Origin: Bog-532 sp963742865
GTDB taxonomy: Bacteria; Actinomycetota; Actinomycetes; Streptosporangiales; Streptosporangiaceae
Length of the DNA: 64,000 nt
Reading direction: 5' to 3'
Assembly: GCA_963742865.1 (NCBI GenBank)
Contig: CAVUNW010000079.1
Span: 124,001 to 188,000 of the forward strand
The notes beneath the pieces were generated by a model. That model searched no databases. It had not been told where the DNA came from and saw only the letters and a program-made list of their open reading frames with translations. A program made the translations under genes and the position numbers. Position 1 is the stretch's first letter, and each line of letters starts with the position of its first letter. This document shows, piece after piece, positions 33,760-40,558 of the stretch.

Positions 33760-33796
33760 GCAGGCCCCGCCCGCCGGGATGGCGGGCAGGGCCTGC
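33760..33796. terminator. Bidirectional hairpin terminator between convergent genes
   Basis: Left arm GCAGGCCC-C-GCCCGCC (33760-33775) pairs with GGCGGGC-A-GGGCCTGC (33781-33796) around the loop GGGAT: 15 pairs with one internal mismatch. It lies 37 bp after the ABC1 kinase stop and about 50 bp beyond the stop of the opposing small gene. There is no T-run, as is common in actinobacteria. Confidence 0.75.
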
Positions 33797-33797
33797 G

Positions 33798-33851
33798 CTC
33801 GGGGCGTACGGCCCGGCTACAGCTCTCGGGGCGTACGGCCCGGCTACAGCT
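33798..33851. repeat. 27-bp tandem duplication spanning a stop codon
   Basis: CTCGGGGCGTACGGCCCGGC plus seven more bases occurs twice in tandem (33798-33824, 33825-33851). The second copy contains the last codons and stop of the small minus-strand gene, so the duplication leaves a spare copy of the gene end downstream. Confidence 0.8.
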
Positions 33852-34029
33852 CCAGTTCGGTGCGCAACCGCGCCACCGTGCTGCGAGCGTGCCGCATCCG
33901 CTGCTCGGCGCGTTCCGCGCGCCGGGCCGCCCGGTGAAGGGCCCGGAGCCGGAGCGCCTGCCGCATCCGTGCCGCCTCTTCGGTGTAACTTCGTTGTCGT
34001 TCGGCCGCCAATTCCTCGATCTGATACAT
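33844..34029 (-). CDS. Small coiled-coil protein next to whiB7
   Basis: 61 residues from ATG 34029, which has an AGAGGTGG ribosome site nine bases upstream; an in-frame start at 34041 is less likely. The sequence is almost entirely charged helix (MYQIEELAAERQRSYTEEAA, then RALHRAARRAERAEQRMRHA), predicting a coiled coil. It follows whiB7 on the same strand with a 48-bp gap and may be cotranscribed. No known function; I infer a real gene from the ribosome site and biased composition. Confidence 0.6.
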   Translation of the reverse strand: MYQIEELAAERQRSYTEEAARMRQALRLRALHRAARRAERAEQRMRHARSTVARLRTELEL

Positions 34030-34077
34030 GCTGGTCGCCACCTCTTACGAACGTGTCCAAGCCGCCGATCTGCGGTT

Positions 34078-34419
34078 TCAGGCGGCTACCTCGGTCTTGC
34101 GGGGACGTCCCCGCGGCCTTTTACGCGGCACGACCGTGCCGTGCAGCAGAAGTTCCCCGCCCCAGACGCCCCACGGCTCCCTGCGCTCAAGCGCGCCGGA
34201 CAGGCAGGCCAGCCGGGCCGCGCAGCCGCGGCAGAGCGCCTTCGCGGTCTCGACGTCTGCCGGTGATTCGGCGAAGAACAATTCTGGGTCGTCGGCGCAG
34301 GGAAGGTTCGTGGCGTTCACGCCTCCCAGCACCGGCACCGAGCCGCCCCCGGACCCGGCCAGACCTGCCTCGAACCCCTCTGCGTCCGCCACGCTGGCGG
34401 TGGCATTGGGCCACTGCAT
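34078..34419 (-). CDS. whiB7: WhiB7-type antibiotic-resistance regulator with AT-hook
   Basis: 113 residues from ATG 34419 (AGAGGGG nine bases upstream; TTG 34428 in frame is the alternative). [4Fe-4S] ligands are Cys41, Cys63, Cys66 and Cys72 (CRGCAARLAC), then the PWGVWGG turn and the C-terminal AT-hook RPRGRPRK at about 101-108 that distinguishes WhiB7/WblC from other Wbl proteins. WhiB7 is induced by ribosome-targeting antibiotics and activates resistance genes and itself. The 490-nt leader with an ORF, hairpin and AT-rich promoter matches the known attenuation layout. Position beside ABC1 kinase and uvrD2 matches Rv3197A. Confidence 0.95.
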   Translation of the reverse strand: MQWPNATASVADAEGFEAGLAGSGGGSVPVLGGVNATNLPCADDPELFFAESPADVETAKALCRGCAARLACLSGALERREPWGVWGGELLLHGTVVPRKRPRGRPRKTEVAA

Positions 34420-34497
34420 CGGAGCCAACCCCTCTCGTCGCTGATCCCTCGTCGTTCATGCGATGTCTCGCCCGAAGGGACCGGAGCCCACATACTT

Positions 34498-34529
34498 AAG
34501 GCCGCGGACCCTGTGGGGTCCGCGGCCTT
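34498..34529 (-). terminator. Perfect hairpin in the whiB7 leader, likely attenuator
   Basis: AAGGCCGCGGACCC (34498-34511) pairs perfectly with GGGTCCGCGGCCTT (34516-34529) around a 4-base loop. On the whiB7 strand it begins 21 nt after the leader ORF stop and ends 78 nt before the whiB7 ATG. There is only a very short T-run. In whiB7/wblC genes of other actinobacteria a leader terminator is relieved when translation of the leader ORF is disturbed. Confidence 0.75.
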
Positions 34530-34550
34530 GAGAGGTTCTGGCAGGCTCGT

Positions 34551-34862
34551 TTAGGCCGGTTTACTCAAGGGTTGCTGCGGACCCGATGCGCCCTCGCCAT
34601 CGGCGTAGACACGGGTCATGTTCGTGTGCTGGTTGCGGATATTCGTGTCCCCCGGCTTCGTCACGTCGGCAAGCGGCATGACGATCGCGAACCCGGTAGC
34701 CGGACGGCCACCCAGACGCGGGCGCTTGATGCTTGCGGCGGCGGTGGGCCAGGAAGCGGGCAGGCAAACGCCGCTAGTGCCCAGCGGGGTGGCGCTCAGC
34801 GGGGACATGCCGCTACGAGCCGGCTGCACGGCAGCCAGAACGGCAAGATCAATGTTCTTCAT
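34551..34862 (-). CDS. Leader ORF upstream of whiB7
   Basis: 103 codons from ATG 34862, with a strong ribosome site (GGGAGGTG) eight bases before it. The product (MKNIDLAVLAAVQPARSGMS onward, ending QQPLSKPA) matches no family I know, and has no signal peptide or membrane segment. Third-codon positions are less GC-rich than in neighbouring genes (GCT, CGT, CTT, GTT appear), as in highly translated ORFs. It lies between the predicted whiB7 promoter and the hairpin, so translation of it is probably a sensor for ribosome inhibition. A longer in-frame start at 34982 would begin upstream of the promoter and is rejected. Confidence 0.6.
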   Translation of the reverse strand: MKNIDLAVLAAVQPARSGMSPLSATPLGTSGVCLPASWPTAAASIKRPRLGGRPATGFAIVMPLADVTKPGDTNIRNQHTNMTRVYADGEGASGPQQPLSKPA

Positions 34863-34915
34863 CACTGGGCACCTCCCTTCCGGGTATCGACAGCGGGTGC
34901 CGGACGCATGGATGA

Positions 34916-34987
34916 AGCCTACGTAGGCCGCCCCGTGATGGGCAACACATTTTTTGACCTGGTTTTTTGCCTGAAAAATCAAAAATC
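34916..34987 (-). promoter_or_regulatory. Predicted whiB7 promoter with AT-rich element
   Basis: Minus-strand -10 TAGGCT (34916-34921) and -35 TTGCCC (34940-34945) are 18 bp apart. Directly upstream lie runs of A/T to 34987 (AAAAAATG next to the -35), extreme for this GC-rich genome. WhiB7 autoregulated promoters have just such an AT-rich site beside the -35, contacted by the AT-hook. The -10 is embedded in the perfect palindrome GCCTACGTAGGC (34917-34928). Confidence 0.6.
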
Positions 34988-35381
34988 AAGGATTCCGAAC
35001 GGACGTGCTGGGACACGGCCCCGGCAGGAGTGATGACCGCTGAGGGCCACCGGGCGGGAGTGGTGACTGTCAACGGCCAAGTTGCGGTCCCCGGTGGTGG
35101 CCAGAAGCCGGGCGCCCGGACCTACGGCGAGCCGCTCATACCGGCCCAGCGAGTCCGGGCCTTGCGCCCGACGAGTGGCCGGTGCTATCGGCGAGTACCG
35201 CCGCGGGGCTACGGCGAGACGCTCATACCGGCCCAGCGAGTCCCGGGCGTTAGCCCGGGCGAGTGGCCGGTGTCTCGGCGAGTTACCGCAGCGGGGCGCG
35301 AAGCGCAGCGGGGGGCTCCGGGGGGTCGTCCCCCCGGGCCAGCACAGCGCATGCGGGGGGTCCGGGGGGTCGTCCCCCGGG
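34988..35381. other. Repeat-filled intergenic region between whiB7 leader and tesB
   Basis: About 390 bp with no convincing gene. It holds the tandem 87-bp repeat listed separately and two copies of TCCGGGGGGTCGTCCCC (35317 and 35361), each forming a CGGGGG/CCCCCG hairpin. The one at about 35363-35379 starts three bases past the tesB stop on the minus strand and is a likely tesB terminator. Confidence 0.6.
35122..35295. repeat. Two tandem copies of an 87-bp repeat
   Basis: Copies at 35122-35208 and 35209-35295 both begin CTACGGCGAG.CGCTCATACC and share GGCCCAGCGAGTC, GAGTGGCCGGTG and CGGCGAGT blocks. They differ at scattered bases, so the duplication is not recent. Confidence 0.75.
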
Positions 35382-36245
35382 TCAATACTGTGTCCTTATG
35401 AGGCCTTCCTGAACGACGGAGACGACCAGGTCTCCCTCGGCGGTGAAGACCTCAGCGCGCGCGAGACCGCGGCCGCCCGCGGCGACCGGGGACTCCTGGG
35501 CGTAAAGCAGCCACCGGTCGGCCCGGAATGGCTGGTGGAACCACATCGCATGATCCAGGCTCGCGCCGCTCGTCTTGCCGTCGGCCCAGGACAGCCCGTG
35601 GCCCAGCAGCACCGAATCGAGCAGCGTCAGGTCGGACGCGTAGGTCATCAGGCACACGTGCAGCAGCGGGTCGTCCGGCAGGTCCCCGTCCACCCGGAGC
35701 CAGACCAGGTTGTCCGTCCGGCGCAGCGAGGGATCACGTTCCGCCTCGAACGTGAGCGGCCCGATGAACCGGACGTCGATCGGGCTGTCCCGATATGGCG
35801 GCGGCAGCGTCCCGAACAGCTTCTCCAGCCGGTCGATCGTCTGCGGGATCTCCTCGGGCGGCGGGACATCCGGCATCCGGTCGGCGTGCCGCGGCCCGGG
35901 CTCGGCGTGATGGAACGACGCCGACAGCGTGAAGATCGTCCGGCCGTGCTGGATGGCCGACACCCGGCGGGTGGTGAAGGAACGGCCGTCACGCACCCGC
36001 TCCACGGTGTAGACGATCGGGACGGCCGGGTCACCCGGCCGGATGAAGTAGGCGTGCAGCGAGTGCACCGGCCGGCCGGACTCCACGGTCCGCCCGGCGG
36101 CGACGAGGGCCTGCCCGGCGACCTGGCCGCCGAAGACGCGCTGCACCTCCTCGTCCGGGCTGCGCCCGCGGAAGATGTTCAGCTCAATCTGCTCCAGGTC
36201 GAGCAGTTCCAGGAGCTTGTCGAGGGGCTTGCTCATTTGGCGCAT
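35382..36245 (-). CDS. tesB: Acyl-CoA thioesterase II
   Basis: 287 residues, double hot-dog fold. It hydrolyses medium- and long-chain acyl-CoA to free fatty acid and CoA. Visible family blocks: FRGRSPDEEVQRVFGGQVAG, VHSLHAYFIRPGDPAVPIVY, VRDGRSFTTRRVSAIQHG and in the second domain ASLDHAMWFHQPFRADRWLL, with the catalytic Asp in SLDHAMWFH and the Thr/Gln partners later (VVSVVQEGLIR). An internal ATG four codons in is an equally good start. It lies 15 bp downstream of uvrD2 on the same strand. Confidence 0.93.
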   Translation of the reverse strand: MRQMSKPLDKLLELLDLEQIELNIFRGRSPDEEVQRVFGGQVAGQALVAAGRTVESGRPVHSLHAYFIRPGDPAVPIVYTVERVRDGRSFTTRRVSAIQHGRTIFTLSASFHHAEPGPRHADRMPDVPPPEEIPQTIDRLEKLFGTLPPPYRDSPIDVRFIGPLTFEAERDPSLRRTDNLVWLRVDGDLPDDPLLHVCLMTYASDLTLLDSVLLGHGLSWADGKTSGASLDHAMWFHQPFRADRWLLYAQESPVAAGGRGLARAEVFTAEGDLVVSVVQEGLIRTQY

Positions 36246-36260
36246 TCACCAACCGTGTCG

Positions 36261-38042
36261 TCAGCGTGTGGAGCCACTGCGTGGATTATCGCGGAGCCGC
36301 GGGCCGGGCCGCGCCACCGGGCCCAGCTCCGCCAGATAGCGGGAGGGCTGCCCGGACGCGCGGGCGCCCGCTCCGCGGGTCCCGGCCCACGACAGGAACA
36401 GGCGTTCCCGGGCCCGTGTGACGGCCACGTAGAGCAGCCGCCGTTCCTCTTCGACGGCCTCCGGCGTCCGCGCGTAGACGATCGGCATGATCCCCTCCAC
36501 CAGGCCCGGGAGCATAACGGCGTCCCATTCCAGCCCCTTGGCCGCGTGCATGGACCCGAGCGTCACCCCGTTCAGCACCGGCGCGTGGCCCAGGTCCGCC
36601 CGCTGCTGGAGTTCGGCGACGAAGTCCTCCAGCGCCGCGTCCGGGCGCGCCGCGTACATGGCGTCGGCCAGTTGCGCGACGGCGGCCAGCGACTCCCACC
36701 GCTGCCGGCTGGTCCCGCCCCCGGCGGGCCCGGCGGCGGTCAGGCCGAGCCCGGACAGCACGTCGCGTACCTCGGCCGGCAGCGGCGCGGCGACCTCCCC
36801 GGCCGCCCGCCCGCGCAGCGCCCCGCGCAGCAGCATGACCGCCTGGCGCACCTCGGGCCGGTCATAGAACCGTTCCGATCCCCGGACCTGGTAGGGCACG
36901 CCGGCGGCGGCGAACGCGCTCTCGAACCGCTCCAGCATCGCGTTGATGCGGACCAGCACGGCGATCTCCCGCGCCGGGAGACCGCCGTCGATGAGCGCCC
37001 GGGCGCGGGCCGCGACGCCCTCGGCTTCACCGATTTCGTCGTCGTACGCGGTCAGCTCGGGCTCCGGCCCGGCCGGGCGCTGCGCCCTGAGCGCGGCGGC
37101 CGGGCCGGCCAGCCGGTTCGCGACCGCGACGACCTGCGGGGTCGACCGGTAGTCGCGGATCAGGCGGACCACCGTCGCGTCCGGGAACTCGGCGGCGAAC
37201 CCGGTGAGGTACCGGTGCGACGCCCCGGTGAAGGAGTAGATCGTCTGATCCGGGTCACCGACCACGCACAGGTCGTCCCGGTCCCCCAGCCAGACATCGA
37301 GCAGCAGTTTCTGCAGCGGGTTGACGTCCTGGTACTCGTCGACCACGAAGTACCGGAAGGAGGCTCTTACCTGGTCCGCAGCCTGACGGCTCTCGGCCAC
37401 GATCGCCGCGGTCAGCTCGAGCACGGATTCGAAGTCGATCAGCTGGCGCTCCCGCCGCAGCCGTTCGTAGGTGTCGTACAGCGCCGCCATCGCGTCCGTC
37501 GCCACCGGGCCGCCGGCCCGGCCTGCCCGGGCGGCGGCGGCCACGTACTCGTCCGGCCGGACCTGCGTGACCTTGGCCCACTCGATCTCGGCGGCGATAT
37601 CGGAAAGGCCCCCGTCGGCGATGGACAGCCGCAGCACGCGCGCGGCCTCGCCGAGCAGCGGCAGCTTGGAATCCATCAGGCGGGGCGGCCGCCCGCCGAC
37701 CACCCGCGGCCAGAAGTAGGTGAGCTGGCGCAGCGCAGCGGCGTGGAAGGTGGTCGCGCGGACCGCCGCGGTGCCCAGGCCCGCGCCGCCGAGCAGGCGC
37801 AGCCGGCCGCGCAGCTCGCCCGCGGCCCGGACGGTGAACGTCAGCGCGAGCACGCGCGCGGGATCCACTACTCCGGTCAGCGCGGCGTAGGCGATCCGGT
37901 GAGTGATGGCACGGGTCTTGCCGGTCCCGGCACCCGCGAGCACGCACACCGGCCCGCGCACGGCCAGCGCCACCTCGCGCTGCTCCGGGTCGAGCGCGTT
38001 CAGCACCGCCTCGGCCCCGGTCTGGCTGACGTCCGCCTCCAC
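36261..38042 (-). CDS. uvrD2: UvrD2-like superfamily 1 DNA helicase lacking HRDC
   Basis: 593 residues. SF1A helicase motifs are all visible: Q-motif region LDPEQREVALAVRGPVCVLA, Walker A AGAGTGKTRAITHRIA, Walker B VVDEYQDVNPLQ, motif III VVGDPDQTIYSF, motif IV DYRSTPQVV, motif V GSMHAAKGLEWDAVMLPGLV and motif VI VAVTRARERLFLSW. Mycobacterial UvrD2 continues with a tetracysteine linker and an HRDC domain; this protein stops soon after motif VI with a short basic tail, so both are absent. Position between whiB7/tesB and mycoredoxin supports orthology with Rv3198c. Confidence 0.88.
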   Translation of the reverse strand: MEADVSQTGAEAVLNALDPEQREVALAVRGPVCVLAGAGTGKTRAITHRIAYAALTGVVDPARVLALTFTVRAAGELRGRLRLLGGAGLGTAAVRATTFHAAALRQLTYFWPRVVGGRPPRLMDSKLPLLGEAARVLRLSIADGGLSDIAAEIEWAKVTQVRPDEYVAAAARAGRAGGPVATDAMAALYDTYERLRRERQLIDFESVLELTAAIVAESRQAADQVRASFRYFVVDEYQDVNPLQKLLLDVWLGDRDDLCVVGDPDQTIYSFTGASHRYLTGFAAEFPDATVVRLIRDYRSTPQVVAVANRLAGPAAALRAQRPAGPEPELTAYDDEIGEAEGVAARARALIDGGLPAREIAVLVRINAMLERFESAFAAAGVPYQVRGSERFYDRPEVRQAVMLLRGALRGRAAGEVAAPLPAEVRDVLSGLGLTAAGPAGGGTSRQRWESLAAVAQLADAMYAARPDAALEDFVAELQQRADLGHAPVLNGVTLGSMHAAKGLEWDAVMLPGLVEGIMPIVYARTPEAVEEERRLLYVAVTRARERLFLSWAGTRGAGARASGQPSRYLAELGPVARPGPRLRDNPRSGSTR

Positions 38043-38161
38043 CGATCTCGTCCCGCCCTCCTGTCTGCCGGGTCACTCTAGCCCGCCGGAGACCCCGGCT
38101 GTCTTCCACCAGCGGCTGTCCCGGCGCAGGGTGGGGGGAGGAAGAACGGAGGTACCGGCCG

Positions 38162-39406
38162 ATGGAGATATCAGCGGAGATATCGGCGATCCTGGCCCAG
38201 GCCGCGGACCGGGTAATCAACGACGCGATCGCGGCTCTCGATGAGCGTGATCGGGCTCAGCGTCACGCACCCAGCCCAGCGGAGCGCCGCCACGACGTTG
38301 AGCGCCTATTCGGCCTGGTGGGCCAGTGCCTGCGCGAGGGCCGCGCCGATCCGATCGTGAAGCCGTCCCAGCAGATCGCGGCGGACCGTTTCGTGGCCGG
38401 CATCGATCTCCTCGATGTCCAGGCCGCCTTCGTCGTCATGGAGGACGTGCTGTGGCGCCATCTGTCGGCCGAGCTGACCAGCGCCCAGCAACTGCAGACG
38501 GTCAGGCTGCTGAACACGATCCTGGGGACGGGAAGGGATGCGCTGGCCCGGACGTACGTGGCCCTGACGGCGGCTGCGGCCGGGACATCCGGGGCCGCCG
38601 AATCCACCCGTACGGGCGACCCCGCGAACGCCATCGTCCAGGCGGCGATCCACGGCCAGGTGGGCATCATCACGCTGGATGATCCGGGCAAGCGCAACGC
38701 CATCGGCGCCCGGATGGCCAATGGCCTCGTCGCCGCCCTGGCCAGCCTGCGGGCTCAGAACGTGCGCGCCATCGTCATCCGCGCCGCTGCGGGCGTACCG
38801 GTCTGGTCGGCCGGGCACGACATCACTGAACTGCCCCGGGGCCGGCGCGATCCGCTTGGCTACGACGACCCGCTGGAAGGGCTGCTCCGGGCGGTCCGGA
38901 CCTGCCCCGCACCGGTCCTGGCCATGGTGCACGGCACGGTCTGGGGCGGGGCTCTCGATCTGGTGCTCAGCTGCGACCTCGTCATCGCGGACGAGACGGC
39001 CTCGTTCGCGATCACGCCGGCGAATCTGGGACTTCCCTACAACACGACCGGTCTGCTGCACTTCGTCGGGCGGCTGCCCATCAACCTGATCAAGGAGATG
39101 TTTTTCACCGCCGCGCCGCTCGACGCCCAGAAGGCCAAGGAGTGGATGGTCATCAACCACCTGGTGCCGTCAGGCGAGCTCGAAGCCGTCACGCTCGAAC
39201 TAGCCGGGACCATAGCCAGGAAGTCGCCGATGGCGATAGCGGTCATCAAGGAGCAGCTCCGGGTGCTGACGGACTACCAGCCCATCGCGGCGCAGGTCTA
39301 CGAGCGCCTCCAGGGGCTGCGCCGCCAGGCGTACGACAGCACCGATTACCTGGAAGGCCTGCGAGCGTTCGCCGAAAAACGCCAGCCCATCTTCCGCGGG
39401 AGCTGA
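38162..39406 (+). CDS. RsbRD-N-like sensor domain fused to methylmalonyl-CoA decarboxylase (enoyl-CoA hydratase family)
   Basis: 414 residues. Residues about 1-140 are a helical domain resembling the RsbRD/RsbR N-terminal domain of stressosome and signalling proteins (DRFVAGIDLLDVQAAFVVME, DVLWRHLSAEL). Residues about 160-414 are a crotonase fold closest in pattern to ScpB/YgfG methylmalonyl-CoA decarboxylase: SAGHDITELPRGRRDPLGYD, VHGTVWGGALDLVLSCDLVI, TPANLGLPYNTTGLLHFVG and the end YDSTDYLEGLRAFAEKRQP. It should convert methylmalonyl-CoA to propionyl-CoA. The frame is continuous with no break, so the fusion is real. ATG 38162 directly precedes the helical domain. Fusion function is unknown. 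Confidence 0.8.
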   Translation: MEISAEISAILAQAADRVINDAIAALDERDRAQRHAPSPAERRHDVERLFGLVGQCLREGRADPIVKPSQQIAADRFVAGIDLLDVQAAFVVMEDVLWRHLSAELTSAQQLQTVRLLNTILGTGRDALARTYVALTAAAAGTSGAAESTRTGDPANAIVQAAIHGQVGIITLDDPGKRNAIGARMANGLVAALASLRAQNVRAIVIRAAAGVPVWSAGHDITELPRGRRDPLGYDDPLEGLLRAVRTCPAPVLAMVHGTVWGGALDLVLSCDLVIADETASFAITPANLGLPYNTTGLLHFVGRLPINLIKEMFFTAAPLDAQKAKEWMVINHLVPSGELEAVTLELAGTIARKSPMAIAVIKEQLRVLTDYQPIAAQVYERLQGLRRQAYDSTDYLEGLRAFAEKRQPIFRGS

Positions 39407-39488
39407 CCGCCCGGCGGGCGGGAAGCGCAGCGGCGGCGCTGGTGTTGCTACTCCTCAGACGGGGGCACGTGACGGAAGGAGATAGCAG

Positions 39489-39746
39489 GTGTCGGCTCCG
39501 CTGACCATGTATACGACCCAATGGTGCGCGTTCTGCAAGCGCCTGAAGAGCCAGCTGGCGCGGGACGGAATCACCATGACCGAGGTCGACATCGAGCGCG
39601 ACCCAGCCGCGGCTGACTATGTAATGAGCGTCAACGGCGGCAACAAGACCGTGCCCACTCTCGTGTTCGCCGACGGAAGCGTTATGGTCAACCCCTCGGC
39701 CGCGCAGGTGAAGAAGCGGATGGCGGAGCTCGCTACGAGCGGGTAA
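39489..39746 (+). CDS. mrx1: Mycoredoxin (glutaredoxin-like, mycothiol-dependent)
   Basis: 85 residues from GTG 39489, with GGAAGGAG just upstream. The glutaredoxin fold begins LTMYTTQWCAFCKRLKSQLA, with the redox CxxC as CAFC, followed by ITMTEVDIERDPAAADYVMS, the cis-Pro loop KTVPTLVFADG and a helical end. Mycoredoxins reduce mycothiol mixed disulfides in actinobacteria. Its place next to uvrD2 matches Rv3198A. Confidence 0.92.
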   Translation: MSAPLTMYTTQWCAFCKRLKSQLARDGITMTEVDIERDPAAADYVMSVNGGNKTVPTLVFADGSVMVNPSAAQVKKRMAELATSG

Positions 39747-39768
39747 GCGGCCAGAAAGGCAGCGGCAG

Positions 39769-40365
39769 ATGAGCGGGACACCGGCATCGGGCGAGACGGT
39801 CGTCCGCAGATCGGCGCGCGGATGGGTCGTCGGCACCGAGGAGGCGTCCGACCTGATCAGTGCGATGGTGCTCGCCGACCTGCTGGCCGCCGACCTTGCG
39901 TCGTCCGGCCCCACTGGCACCGCCGCGCCTGGCGCTACCGTGCCGGGCCCCAGAGCGCCCGGCTCCGGAGCGTCCCCGGCGGAGCCCGCCGGGGCGGGCC
40001 CCGGCGCCCTGTCTGCGCCCGCAGCCGCCCCGCGGCACGCCTGCCCTATGAGCGAAGCCACCGAGGCCGATGAGGCGGCCCGGCTGGCCGTGACCGTCTC
40101 CCAGCTCGAGCACGCGCTCACCGCCCGGGTGCGGGTCGAGCAGGCCATCGGGGTTCTCGCCGAGCGCCACCGGCTCCGCACCCGGGCCGCGTTCGACCTG
40201 CTCCGGAACGCGTCGCGGAGCCGCGGCCGGCGGGTCGTCGACGTCGCGGAAGAGGTCGTGAACAGCACCACCAACCCGCTGCTGCGGCTGCCCGAGGAAC
40301 TGGAGCGCACGCCGGAGCCGAAGGCGCGCATCCGGTCCGCGCGCCGCTCCCGCCGGGCCGACTGA
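39769..40365 (+). CDS. ANTAR-domain protein
   Basis: 198 residues, 23 bp after mycoredoxin. N-terminal part (RRSARGWVVGTEEASDLISA) is followed by an Ala/Pro/Gly-rich linker. The C-terminal ANTAR domain, about residues 110-165, has QLEHALTARVRVEQAIGVLA and ERHRLRTRAAFDLLRNASRS, the three-helix RNA-binding antiterminator fold. ANTAR proteins bind dual hairpins in nascent RNA to prevent termination. No receiver or GAF domain is attached, so its signal input is unclear; the N-terminal segment may be the sensory part. Confidence 0.8.
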   Translation: MSGTPASGETVVRRSARGWVVGTEEASDLISAMVLADLLAADLASSGPTGTAAPGATVPGPRAPGSGASPAEPAGAGPGALSAPAAAPRHACPMSEATEADEAARLAVTVSQLEHALTARVRVEQAIGVLAERHRLRTRAAFDLLRNASRSRGRRVVDVAEEVVNSTTNPLLRLPEELERTPEPKARIRSARRSRRAD

Positions 40366-40558
40366 GCCCGCCTCGCGGCCTGAGTCCGCCTCGGCCGGCT
40401 GACTCTGCCCGGGCCTGCGAGTCCATCCCGGCCCAAATGTCACTGGGCCGCGCTAACGTCCCGGCAGGATACGAGGCGACGGCACGCGCCGTTCACCGTG
40501 ACGGGGGTTCGTTTGCGCCACAATGGGCGCCAGGCGCTGTGGGCAGGAGGAGGGCCGC

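Noticed and set aside
34551..34862. Secreted peptide or RiPP precursor
   Set aside because: The ORF lies between the whiB7 promoter and hairpin, so a leader-ORF role is simpler; no leader/core pattern or maturation genes are seen.
35082..38081. Plus-strand open frame of 999 codons
   Set aside because: Antisense to tesB and uvrD2, both unmistakable genes on the minus strand.
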